Shown: positions 8,836 through 17,615 of the stretch, one piece after another
Layout of the letters: each line of letters opens with the position of its first letter
Position numbering within the stretch: position 1 is the stretch's first letter
Assembly: GCA_050946835.1 (NCBI GenBank)
Contig: JBMNVN010000008.1
Coordinates: 1 to 64,000 of the forward strand
Reading direction: 5' to 3'
Length of the DNA stretch: 64,000 bases
DNA from: UBA1447 sp002329225
GTDB taxonomy: Bacteria; Bacillota; Clostridia; Oscillospirales; Acutalibacteraceae
Program-made: the position numbers and the translations under genes
Notes under the pieces: generated by a model
What the model was told of the DNA's origin: nothing
Databases searched by the model: none
The model's input: the letters and a program-made list of their open reading frames with translations, nothing else

Positions 8836-11800
8836 AAGTCTCAACCAGTTCATGCGTTACACTGTGGTAAAGCTCTACCTTAGTGCCCGTACCGAAACCG
8901 TAATCCGTTTGAGTTATCACTGTGTAACCGTTGCCGATTACATCTACAAACAGGGCTTCAAAGGCTGTTTGGCTTATGCCGATTTCCAGACCGTAGATGA
9001 GGTTAATTGAGTTGCTTGTGTCAATCACTGTTGTAGACCCGACGGCTTCTACCAATTGCGGGTTGTCGGATGACCATACGGCAACACATTGCAAGTCGTT
9101 GCCGGGCATGGTTGCGGGTATCTGCGGGTACCAGCCCAGGAACACATCACCCTGTTTTACCGGATCGGCGGGCGCCGTTATGGCGGTGCCGTAGTCTTGA
9201 GTTATTGATGTGACAGGGCTGCCGCCGCGGCTGTCAAAACTGATAGTGTACTGGTTAATCTGCCACTGGGCTACACAGGTAGCATTTGCTGACGGCATTG
9301 TCGCAGGTATCGCAGGCAACCAGCCGGTGAAAGTATAACCTTCTTTGACCGGGTTCGCAGGAGGCGTTATAGATGTACCGTAGTCTTGAGTTATGTCTGC
9401 CACTGCGCTGCCGCCGGCGGAATCAAAGCTCACGGTGTATTGGTTAACTTGCCACTGGGCAACACATTCCACATCTTCAGCAGGCATTACCGTGGGTACC
9501 AAGGGCAACCAGCCCTTAAAGGTATACCCTTCTTTGACCGGGTCAGCAGGAGCCGTTACGGAGGTACCGTAGTTTTGAGTTATTGAACCTACAGCACTGC
9601 CGCCGGCGGAATCAAAGCTCACCGTGTACTGATTGATTGTCCACTGAGCGGTATAGGTGGTGTCCTGAGCAGGTACCGTAGGAGGTACTTCAGGCAGCCA
9701 TTCTACAAGGCTGTAACCCGTTCTGGTCACCACAGGTGCATTCAAGGGTGAACCGTAGGCCATAGAGGTCGGACCCGTACCGCCCGTACCGCCGTTGGCA
9801 TCAAAGGTGATATTGTAGTTGTTTACAGTCCAATCGGCATAGAAGGTGACATCGGAAGCACCCAAGGTGTAGGGCCATGTGACCGCCGTTGTCAGACCGC
9901 TGTCGGAATACCAACCGGCGAAGGTGTGGCCGGTCTTTGTGGGGGCATCGGGCGCTGATACGTCGGTACCGTAGTTCTGAGTTATTGAACCTACAGCACT
10001 GCCGCCGTTTGAGTTAAAGTTGACGGTATACGAATTGATTGTCCACTGAGCAGTATAGGTGGTGTCCTGAGCAGGCACCGTAGGAGGTACTTCAGGCAGC
10101 CATTCTACAAAGCTGTAACCCGTTCTGCTTACCACAGGTGCATTTAAGGGCGAATCGTAGGCCATAGAGGTCGGGCCCGTACCGCCCGTACCGCCGTTAG
10201 CATCAAAGGTGATATTGTAGTTGTTGAGCGTCCACTTAGCGTAGAAAGTCACATTTGAAGCACCCATGGTGTAAGGCCATGTGACCGCCGTTGTCAGACC
10301 GCTGTCGGAATACCAACCGGCGAAGGTGTGGCCGGTCTTTGCGGGGACATCGGGCGCCGATACGTCGGTACCGTAGTTCTGAGTTATTGAACCTACAGCA
10401 CTGCCGCCATTGGAGTTAAAGTTCACGGTGTACTGGTTGATTTGCCACTGAGCTACGCACTCCACATTTTCAGCGGGCATGGTTGTCGGAACAACGGGCT
10501 GCCAGCCCATGAAAGTATAACCTTCTTTTGTCGGGTCGGCAGGAGCAGTTATAGCGGTCCCGTAGTTTTGAGTTATCGACTCTACAGCACTGCCGCCGGC
10601 GGAGTCAAAGCTCACGGTGTATTGGTTAATTTGCCACTGGGCAACGCATTCGGTGTTTTCAGCGGGCATGGTTGTCGGAACAACGGGCTGCCAGCCCATG
10701 AAAGTATAACCTTCTTTTGTAGGAGCGGCGGGAGCTGTTATGGAAGTGGCATAATCCTGAGTTATCGACTCTACGTCACTGCCGCCGGCGGAGTCAAAGC
10801 TCACGGTGTACTGGTTGATTTGCCACTGAGCCACACACTCCACATCTTCGGCGGGCATTACGGGAGGTACCGCAGGCTGCCAGCCCATGAAAGTATAGCC
10901 TTCTTTTGTCGGAGCGGCGGGAGCAGTTATAGCGGTCCCGTAGTTTTGAGTTATCGAATCTACAGCACTGCCGCCGGCGGAGTCAAAGCTCACGGTGTAA
11001 TCATTAATAGTCCACTGAGCCACACATTCGGTATCTTCACCGGGCATTTTCGAAGGCACCGCAGGTTGCCAGCCCGCAAAGGTATAGCCTTCTCTTTCCG
11101 GATCTGCGGGGGCAGTTACATCAGTGTTATAAATTTGTGTAATGGAGTTCACGGCACTGCCGCCGGCGGAATCGAAGGAAAGCGTGTACGTGCCGTATGA
11201 ATAAGTAAAGGTTATCGTCCCGTTGTTTGTATTATCAAGCGTCAGATTTTCGTACTCAACATCGGGAGCGTAGCCGTAAATCGTTATAGGATACTCCCTA
11301 ACTGCCTGAGAAGCATAGCCGTCTTTGACCGCAGCAGATGCAAGAGCATTTCCGGCGGCGTCTTCATAATAGACGGTATAGGTTACCGGCAGAAACTGGA
11401 GATTGTCAACGGCCGCATTAAGCCTGTCGGCCGCCAAGTCGATTTCTTCCTGATCGAAAATGTTGAGGTTCTGATCGTTATAAAGTGTCAGCGCAACTGA
11501 ACGGGCATCGGCGTATTCGTTCCAAGTAATATTTGTATAGTAATTACTCGGATAAGGCGCTATGCGCTGCAAAGCCTGATAAAGACCAGTTTTATCCGCC
11601 GCTTTCGGAACTAGCGTATTTTTTTCATAGGTAATATTTGAAGCAAACTGATCAACCTGCTGCTGCTGGGTAATAACATAATCGTACACCACGGCTTCCA
11701 CCGCATTTCGCAACGACTGCACCGAGGCCGGAGTGTACTTCGCATCCAGGTATTCATAGTTCACGGACTCAAGCCCGCCGTCGTTGTCCGGGATTGATTT

Positions 11801-14710
11801 AAGCGCATTATAGACAACCGTGTAGTCAGCAGGCAGAAATTCCAGGGCGTTGATAAGATCGGTAAGTACAGCCGCATACTCGTCGACTATCGCCTGGTTT
11901 TCCATCGTCAGGCTCCAGTCAATGGCGTTGTAGTATTCGTTGAGCGCATTTACGGTCTCGGGTGTACGTGTGGTTTGATAGTCGGGGGGCACACTTTCCC
12001 AAACAGCAGTTACGTTTGAGTAGTCCGCCGGTCTGTAAACAAGGTTGTTGATTGCGGTATCCAAATTGTTCTTTGCCGTATCCACCCAATTCTGCAAAGG
12101 CAACTTGTAGTTTTGAGCAATGGTATTTTGAGCGCCTTGATAAGCCTCGTCCAAATCCATTAAGCTCGCTTCCGTATAAAGGTCTCTGTTTATATTGTCC
12201 ACATAAGTCATGCGTCCCTGTAGCAGCGAATAGTCGGAAGAGGCAAGTGTCAGGTTAGCATAAGCCTCGTCAATGGCGGCCTTCCAGCCGTCCACCGTAG
12301 CCTGTTGGTCGGAACGGAGACCCGGAGTCACCACATTTACCGCATTTGTAAGTGCCGTAAGGCTGTTTATGGAGAACATGCTGCGGGCATACAGCCCGTT
12401 GTTACCGCCGCCGGCATAGGGATAGAGGGCTCCGCCCGGTATATATTGCGGATCCTTTGTGGCATTCGCCGGCAGCATGGCCGCATTCGCAAGAGCAATT
12501 GAGGCGTTGACACCGGAATAATCCGCACCCCAAACCGCATAAAGCGTGGAGTCGTTTGCGGGTACCCGATAAGTTGTTACCGGGTCCACGGCGCTTTGTA
12601 CCGGATTCCAGCCTCTGAATTCACGGCCGGCCCAGGTAAAGCCGCTTTCCGGCAAAGGTACAGGGGTATCATAATCCTGATTTACGGGTCCGTAAGTGCC
12701 CGTACCGCCATTGGCGTTGTAATATACATTATATTTATTAATCTGCCACACCGCATAAAGGGTGACAATTTCATTTTGTTCCGCAGTAAGGTTCACTACC
12801 GAATCCCCGTCACCAAATTCGGGGGTCGTCGCATTGTTCGTCAGTGCCCAACCCTGGAAACTGTGACCGATTTTGGTATATCCGTTAGCGTTAAGGGCTT
12901 TGCTTACATCATAGGTATGTGCGGATGTGCTCATATTCCCGTCAGTGGCTCCGTTGCCGCTGTAGGAAACCGTATAAGTGTTCGGTATCCACTGTGCATA
13001 CAAAGTCACTATGCCGGAGGGTACGAGGGAAAGTACCTCCTGATTATCGGTATAAGCGGTTCCGCTCCCGTCCGCCTGAGTGTTCCAGCCGTCAAACGCA
13101 TAACCGGTACGGGTGAAAGTGTTAAGCCTCAGCCGTGAATTTTGGTCGTACCAGTGGGCTGAGTCAGCCATGGTTCCGCCGGTGGCGCCGTTACCGTTGT
13201 AACGAACCAGATACTGGTTGGCGCCCCAAACGGCGTAAAGAACAACCGTGGCGTTGGGCGTTCCGGTCAAATCCTGTACATAGTCATGATCTTCATAGGT
13301 AACTTCCCCGGCGTTGGCCCCCTGTTGGCTTGTTGCCCAGCCCAGGAATGTGTACCCTAATTTTGAATACACGTTGTAGTTAAGCTGAGCAGGTATTCCG
13401 TATTGATGGGTTGAATTATTCATTGTACCGCTGTGACCGCTTGTGGAGTTCACATCATAGGACACATAGTAGGTTATGGGCTCCCATCTGGCATACAAAT
13501 CAAACGTTGCTCCCTGAACATTGGTAAGGTTCTTAACCGTCTGTCCGTTGTCATAGGCCCTGGAGCCGCCTGACGTAACCGCCCACCCGTCAAAGGTGTA
13601 GCCGTAACGCGAAAAGCCGTTGACCGTCAGGGCCTTATCCTGGTCAAAGGTATGGAGAGAATCTGCAGTAGTGCCGGTTCCCCCCTCGGGATTGTATTTT
13701 ACGGTGTAAGTAATCGGCGCCCATTGAGCATAGAGTGTTACCGTGGCGTTATTGACCGTTGTAAGATTACTGACGGAGGCACCGTTGTTATAGTTGGTAC
13801 CGGTTCCGCCCGCATTGGTATTCCAACAGACAAAGTTATATCCGTTTTTCGTAAATCCGTTACTTGTAAGATTGTATGCCGTACCGTAGGCGCAAGTCAT
13901 CCCTCCGGTGCTTCCTCCGGTAGAGCCGTTGCCGTTAAATGCTATGTTATAGGTATTCGGAATCCAGTTGGCATAAACGGTGTGGTTGGCATTAGGCATC
14001 CTGGCGGGAGTGTTCCAGCCGTTAAACGTATAGCCGGGTTTTGTAAACGAACCTGTCGGTGAAGTCAGGGTTTGACCGGGCACGGCTTCATACGAAACAT
14101 TCCCTGTCCCGCCCTGGGTGTCGAAAGTAATTGTTTTTTCGTTATTGGCAAACCAGGAAATATTCCACGCGCCCGTGCCGCTGCCGGCTTGCCAGCCTCC
14201 GGATGTGAGTTGTACCCAATTGGCATTGTTGCCGGTTGTGGAATAATAGAGCCTTACATCGGCAAACCACCAGTCGTCCGCCTGACTTGTGCAGGCCAGG
14301 TGCATTTGGGTAATTGCGCTAGTTACACCAAGAGCAGCCATTTCAGATACGATAACAGCCACATTACCCCCGGCACCGAAAGAAGAGTAAGTGGTAGTCC
14401 GGCCATTTTCCAGCGGATCCGGGCTCCCCGTACCCGTTATTGCATTTGTCGGCGTGGCGCCTATCACGCCGCCGCCGGCATTAACAAGACGCAAAGTAAA
14501 ACTGGAGTCCGTGCCGCGGCTGTTGCCGGGCGAGGATGTTCCGCTGTTGGAGTCGATTGCAATTTCCAGCTTAAAAAAACCCGTGCCCGCAATCGGAGCC
14601 GCTTCGGTTTTAATCTGGCCGAAACCGGCTAAAAGGCTTGTTAAAACCAGCGCCGCCGCCAGAAACAAGCTGAGTTTTTTATTAAAACTCTTTTTACTTA
14701 ATTCCATCAT
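8591..14710 (-). CDS. Giant secreted protein with 18 InlB-type B-repeats and a C-terminal dockerin-like module
   Basis: The protein has 2039 residues from the ATG at 14710, which has GGAGG 6 nt upstream; an upstream TTG at 14728 is in frame but lacks such a site. Domain order: signal peptide (about 1-37); unrecognised beta-rich domain (about 40-190); seven B-repeats (about 193-730); Ala- and Asn-rich helical repeats of FIVAR-like pattern with DY, LxxALxxL and NLxF spacing (DNA about 11400-12520); a MucBP-like segment (YTVYYEDAAGNALA); eleven more B-repeats (DNA about 9066-11192); a short linker domain; and a dockerin-like end. The end carries two Ca-binding-loop-like motifs, DVNGDGNVDSMDADLV and DINGDMNVDSMDSDWM. 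No sortase motif is present, so attachment through a cohesin partner is suggested. That is inference. Confidence 0.88.
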   Translation of the reverse strand: MMELSKKSFNKKLSLFLAAALVLTSLLAGFGQIKTEAAPIAGTGFFKLEIAIDSNSGTSSPGNSRGTDSSFTLRLVNAGGGVIGATPTNAITGTGSPDPLENGRTTTYSSFGAGGNVAVIVSEMAALGVTSAITQMHLACTSQADDWWFADVRLYYSTTGNNANWVQLTSGGWQAGSGTGAWNISWFANNEKTITFDTQGGTGNVSYEAVPGQTLTSPTGSFTKPGYTFNGWNTPARMPNANHTVYANWIPNTYNIAFNGNGSTGGSTGGMTCAYGTAYNLTSNGFTKNGYNFVCWNTNAGGTGTNYNNGASVSNLTTVNNATVTLYAQWAPITYTVKYNPEGGTGTTADSLHTFDQDKALTVNGFSRYGYTFDGWAVTSGGSRAYDNGQTVKNLTNVQGATFDLYARWEPITYYVSYDVNSTSGHSGTMNNSTHQYGIPAQLNYNVYSKLGYTFLGWATSQQGANAGEVTYEDHDYVQDLTGTPNATVVLYAVWGANQYLVRYNGNGATGGTMADSAHWYDQNSRLRLNTFTRTGYAFDGWNTQADGSGTAYTDNQEVLSLVPSGIVTLYAQWIPNTYTVSYSGNGATDGNMSTSAHTYDVSKALNANGYTKIGHSFQGWALTNNATTPEFGDGDSVVNLTAEQNEIVTLYAVWQINKYNVYYNANGGTGTYGPVNQDYDTPVPLPESGFTWAGREFRGWNPVQSAVDPVTTYRVPANDSTLYAVWGADYSGVNASIALANAAMLPANATKDPQYIPGGALYPYAGGGNNGLYARSMFSINSLTALTNAVNVVTPGLRSDQQATVDGWKAAIDEAYANLTLASSDYSLLQGRMTYVDNINRDLYTEASLMDLDEAYQGAQNTIAQNYKLPLQNWVDTAKNNLDTAINNLVYRPADYSNVTAVWESVPPDYQTTRTPETVNALNEYYNAIDWSLTMENQAIVDEYAAVLTDLINALEFLPADYTVVYNALKSIPDNDGGLESVNYEYLDAKYTPASVQSLRNAVEAVVYDYVITQQQQVDQFASNITYEKNTLVPKAADKTGLYQALQRIAPYPSNYYTNITWNEYADARSVALTLYNDQNLNIFDQEEIDLAADRLNAAVDNLQFLPVTYTVYYEDAAGNALASAAVKDGYASQAVREYPITIYGYAPDVEYENLTLDNTNNGTITFTYSYGTYTLSFDSAGGSAVNSITQIYNTDVTAPADPEREGYTFAGWQPAVPSKMPGEDTECVAQWTINDYTVSFDSAGGSAVDSITQNYGTAITAPAAPTKEGYTFMGWQPAVPPVMPAEDVECVAQWQINQYTVSFDSAGGSDVESITQDYATSITAPAAPTKEGYTFMGWQPVVPTTMPAENTECVAQWQINQYTVSFDSAGGSAVESITQNYGTAITAPADPTKEGYTFMGWQPVVPTTMPAENVECVAQWQINQYTVNFNSNGGSAVGSITQNYGTDVSAPDVPAKTGHTFAGWYSDSGLTTAVTWPYTMGASNVTFYAKWTLNNYNITFDANGGTGGTGPTSMAYDSPLNAPVVSRTGYSFVEWLPEVPPTVPAQDTTYTAQWTINSYTVNFNSNGGSAVGSITQNYGTDVSAPDAPTKTGHTFAGWYSDSGLTTAVTWPYTLGASDVTFYADWTVNNYNITFDANGGTGGTGPTSMAYGSPLNAPVVTRTGYSLVEWLPEVPPTVPAQDTTYTAQWTINQYTVSFDSAGGSAVGSITQNYGTSVTAPADPVKEGYTFKGWLPLVPTVMPAEDVECVAQWQVNQYTVSFDSAGGSAVADITQDYGTSITPPANPVKEGYTFTGWLPAIPATMPSANATCVAQWQINQYTISFDSRGGSPVTSITQDYGTAITAPADPVKQGDVFLGWYPQIPATMPGNDLQCVAVWSSDNPQLVEAVGSTTVIDTSNSINLIYGLEIGISQTAFEALFVDVIGNGYTVITQTDYGFGTGTKVELYHSVTHELVETYYIVIFGDVNGDGNVDSMDADLVEAVEKFEVFWDWNTEFYLYKASDINGDMNVDSMDSDWMITTENFLSWIDQTDGLAYEY
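9066..11192 (-). repeat. Second B-repeat array of the 2039-residue protein (11 units)
   Basis: Eleven units of about 63-71 codons. Eight are of the FDSAGGS...GYTFxGWxPxxP...ECVAQW type; three, inserted in the middle, are of the FNSNGGS or FDANGGTGG type. Several neighbours differ at few positions, indicating recent internal duplication. Confidence 0.85.
12520..14134 (-). repeat. First B-repeat array of the 2039-residue protein (7 units)
   Basis: Seven longer and more diverged units (61-86 codons), of the form YxGNGATGG...GYxFxGW...VTLYAQW. Their divergence contrasts with the nearly uniform second array, implying an older origin. Confidence 0.8.
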
Positions 14711-14806
14711 TCTGAGCCTCCATTTCAAAGTTTGGCGTTTTTTTCAACATTTGAATCCCGTGCAATTAGGCACACTGCTCTGATTAATATCCCACTATTC
14801 ATGCTA

Positions 14807-14835
14807 ACTATATCACTCCGGCTCCCCCGTGTCAA
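14807..14835 (-). promoter_or_regulatory. Sigma-A promoter of the 2039-residue surface-protein gene
   Basis: On the minus strand TTGACA (14835-14830), a 17-bp spacer and TATAGT (14812-14807). The start codon is about 100 nt downstream. Confidence 0.8.
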
Positions 14836-15098
14836 TATTCCGACATATTTTTTTGCAGTTAACAATAGCAATTTCACCAAAACAAAGTATCCCCAAGTTG
14901 TGGCATTTGCTAATGATATACACCACCCTATATTGTGCCCACAAAGCGAAATTTGTAAAAAATCAGGCTGTTTGCCCCTCTGTTTTTACTTAAATCTGTC
15001 AAAATTTTTTCTAAAACGCTGTTAAAATTTGCCTCTTTTCCTGTTCCCGGATATTCTTTAACCGATTTATAAAGAGAAGGAGCCGTTTTCCGCCTTCG

Positions 15099-15127
15099 TT
15101 GACAAGGCAGAGGCAGAGGAGTATACT
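15099..15127 (+). promoter_or_regulatory. Sigma-A promoter for the plus-strand run starting at 15237
   Basis: TTGACA (15099-15104), a 17-bp spacer and TATACT (15122-15127). Transcription would begin about 100 nt before the TTG start at 15237. The stretch 14836-15098 between the divergent promoters holds no gene that I can support. Confidence 0.75.
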
Positions 15128-15236
15128 CTAAAAAACTTTTTGTCTTCAAAATCGGCAGTTTCGCTTATGATAAGTTTCGCTCCGTTTCGTGCGCTTTGCG
15201 GCTTTTTACCGGCCGCAAAAGGTAAAGGGGATTAAA

Positions 15237-16499
15237 TTGAAACATTCGGCAAAAACCCTCAAAAAAGATATTCCGCCCGCTCCGACAAACAGACCCTCTC
15301 CGGGCGTGCGCGCTTTTGAAAAAATTCAGTATGAGCTGCCTTTGCTCATTTTTATTCTGCTGCTCGGTATTCCTCACATGAAAGAGCTGCCGGATATGTA
15401 CTATACCATGCACATATTTGATTATCGCATAGGTTTTGCCCCCCGGATTTTTATCGGTTCGCTGATGGCTTTATTTACCGATTATAAATCCCTCGCTTTT
15501 ATGAACCGATTTTTCACGATAGTTTTTCTTATTGAAGCCGTTTTACTTGCGTTTGCGGCGGGAGGCATTATACGCAGGGCAAAAGGCGAGGAAAAAGAAA
15601 CCGTTATTTACTTTATCGCCCTGTTTTTTGCCATACCCCACACCGCCTGCCTGCCTTACTCCGAGACCCTTTCTTTAGACAGGTTTTTGGTTATTATTAC
15701 CGTGCTTGCGCTTATGGCTCTGCGGCTCAGAGGATTTCGGTGGCTCGTTCCTCTTTTTATTGTCGCCGGGTTGGCAACATACCACGGTTTTGCCTTTATG
15801 TATATGCCCGTAATAGCCCTGCTGCTGATATATGAGGCATTAAAAGACAGGAACCCGCCCCGAAGCCTGATTCTATGTATCATCGGCTTTATAACCATGG
15901 CGGTATTTTCCGCTTATTTCTTTCTCTACAGCGGGGTGCCGGGTTTTAACTCTGTCGAAGACCCCATTGCCTGGGCCGCCGACAAAACGGATATGAGTAT
16001 TACAGGACATGCTGTAAAAGTGGTTCGCTTCTATTTATGCAGCTCGCCTCTGGATCACCTTGAATACACAATTGAGGAAGAATTCGTGCAACGCAGAATC
16101 GGCCCCGACCTTGCCGCAGCCGCTCTGTTGCTCCCCATGTTTGCATGTTTTTGGAAAATATGGATAACTGCTCTGAAATCGGTGGAAAAAAAAGCGGAAA
16201 AGTTCATTTTTCTTATGTGCCTGTTGGCTCCCGCCGCAAGGATTCCGATGTACTTTCTCTCCAGCGATTACTTCAGGTTTTGGATGCCTGTTGTAGCTGC
16301 ACAGTTTTTCTTCCTGTTCTACTTTACCGTTGCCCAAGACGGGGCGGTTCTTAAAGGTCTGGGAGAAGCAGGCAGGTTTTTCAGAAAGAACTTCATTCTG
16401 TTCTTAGCCATGTTAATTTTCTTTGCCATGACTTTCCTTTTGTCCGCCAAAGGGCAGTGGTGGAATAGTCTACCTTGGCGTATGGGACTGGATTATTGA
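15237..16499 (+). CDS. Polytopic membrane protein, unrecognised
   Basis: About 420 residues from a TTG at 15237, with AAAGGGG 7 nt upstream; an in-frame GTG at 15189 lacks a good site. Roughly ten hydrophobic segments follow a soluble N-terminal tail of about 30 residues. A short exposed segment after the first membrane span (MYYTMHIFDYRIGFAPR) resembles the first loop of membrane glycosyltransferases or of polysaccharide-associated membrane proteins. I cannot assign a family. The next gene, 16543-17520, also begins FYKKTEYELPI-like, matching QYELPLLIF here, so the two are probably distant paralogues. A role in surface polysaccharide is only suggested by the nearby galU. Confidence 0.75.
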   Translation: MKHSAKTLKKDIPPAPTNRPSPGVRAFEKIQYELPLLIFILLLGIPHMKELPDMYYTMHIFDYRIGFAPRIFIGSLMALFTDYKSLAFMNRFFTIVFLIEAVLLAFAAGGIIRRAKGEEKETVIYFIALFFAIPHTACLPYSETLSLDRFLVIITVLALMALRLRGFRWLVPLFIVAGLATYHGFAFMYMPVIALLLIYEALKDRNPPRSLILCIIGFITMAVFSAYFFLYSGVPGFNSVEDPIAWAADKTDMSITGHAVKVVRFYLCSSPLDHLEYTIEEEFVQRRIGPDLAAAALLLPMFACFWKIWITALKSVEKKAEKFIFLMCLLAPAARIPMYFLSSDYFRFWMPVVAAQFFFLFYFTVAQDGAVLKGLGEAGRFFRKNFILFLAMLIFFAMTFLLSAKGQWWNSLPWRMGLDY

Positions 16500-16501
16500 A
16501 C

Positions 16502-16530
16502 AGACAAAAGGAGTACAACCTTTTGTCAGA
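16502..16530 (+). other. Intercistronic hairpin
   Basis: Arms GACAAAAGG and CCTTTTGTC flank a short loop directly after the stop codon of the preceding gene. No T-run follows, so this is more likely an mRNA-processing or attenuating hairpin than a strong terminator. Confidence 0.5.
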
Positions 16531-16542
16531 AGGGAGAGGATC

Positions 16543-17520
16543 TTGAGAGTTTCCGCTTTTTACAAAAAAACCGAATATGAACTCCCGATTTTCTTCCTGC
16601 TGTTTTTGCGTTTGGTTTTCACCGTCTCTTTCAACTTGTTTTCAATAAAAACTTTGTTTTCTATTGTTTTCTTTGCTTTTTTCGCCTTTATTCTTGGCAA
16701 GATGCTTAGGGAAGCAGACACTTCCCTCAATCGGATTTTACTTGTTTTCATAGCCATGTTTTTAGGCAGCGCAGTCACCAACTTCGGGCTTTTTCTTAAC
16801 GGTGCTTACGGATTGCCGACACCTAAAGTATATTACACAAATTTACTGAGTGTGCTTTGCGTTATCTTATCCGTCATTCGGGCAAACAAGGCCGGAGAAA
16901 AATGGTTTATACCGGCAGCCTGTTTTTTCTGCACGGCTTTAAGTCCCGCCTTTGCCGCCGCCTATTTTCCGGTCATCCTAATTGTATTGATTTTAACGAC
17001 TTTTGAAAAAACGACCGGCGAGAACATTTTTTTGTGTATAATCAGTATAGCGGTAACGGTTGCAGGTGTTTTTGTTTTCGGCAGGGACAGCGTTTTTGCC
17101 GAAAAACTTACCCTCCCCTCTCTTTGGGAAACTAATTGGTTGAAGCTCGCCTATACTTTTGCCGTAACCGCACCGCTATTTATGATTTTCTTTTATCTTT
17201 GGGGCAGGACATTCGTTAAAAGTAAAAAGCAAAAGGCCGGCTTGACTTTTTTTCTCACTGCAGTTTTGCCCCTCTTCTCTTTGCTCCTGTTGGTTTTTGA
17301 AAAACCTTACTATGACCCGGTTATATCATATCTTTTTGCGCAGTTTACCCTATTCGCTTACCATCTGCACAACAACAACTCCAACTTCATCGCCGCGTTA
17401 AAGGGATTGGCAGTTTCTTTTGAAAAAAATCCGTTGCCCCTCCTTATTACTCTGATCTACCTGACGGCACTGTCTTTGTTGCGCTATAATCAAAACCTGC
17501 CCCCTCGAATTTTTGTTTAG
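16543..17520 (+). CDS. Polytopic membrane protein, related to the preceding gene
   Basis: 325 residues from a TTG start with GGGAGAGG about 5 nt upstream. The sequence is almost entirely hydrophobic, with about nine to ten predicted membrane spans and short Lys- or Arg-containing loops. It shares the opening pattern of the upstream protein (an FYKKTEYELPIFF-like motif) and lies 43 bp behind it, so the two are probably co-transcribed. No catalytic motif is recognised. Unknown function; a membrane complex with the upstream protein is possible. Confidence 0.7.
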   Translation: MRVSAFYKKTEYELPIFFLLFLRLVFTVSFNLFSIKTLFSIVFFAFFAFILGKMLREADTSLNRILLVFIAMFLGSAVTNFGLFLNGAYGLPTPKVYYTNLLSVLCVILSVIRANKAGEKWFIPAACFFCTALSPAFAAAYFPVILIVLILTTFEKTTGENIFLCIISIAVTVAGVFVFGRDSVFAEKLTLPSLWETNWLKLAYTFAVTAPLFMIFFYLWGRTFVKSKKQKAGLTFFLTAVLPLFSLLLLVFEKPYYDPVISYLFAQFTLFAYHLHNNNSNFIAALKGLAVSFEKNPLPLLITLIYLTALSLLRYNQNLPPRIFV

Positions 17521-17547
17521 AACTTGACAAAGCCTGCACCGTAATTG

Positions 17548-17575
17548 TTGAATTTTTCCACTCTTGTGTTAGAAT
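17548..17575 (+). promoter_or_regulatory. Probable sigma-A promoter for the 17616 gene
   Basis: TTGAAT (17548-17553), a 16-bp spacer and TAGAAT (17570-17575), about 35 nt before the start codon at 17616. A TTGACA lies further upstream at 17524 but lacks a convincing -10 element. Confidence 0.45.
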
Positions 17576-17615
17576 TAATTTTGCGCACATACTATATCTG
17601 ATATGTTGGTGGCTT

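Noticed and set aside
10442..11200. 252-residue open frame on the plus strand (and similar ones across 7132-14632)
   Set aside because: It is antisense to the B-repeat arrays. Its periodic composition mirrors the repeats on the other strand, and it has no ribosome binding site.
17523..17550. TTGACA at 17524 as the -35 of the 17616 gene
   Set aside because: No acceptable -10 lies at 16-18 bp; the TTGAAT/TAGAAT pair further downstream fits better.
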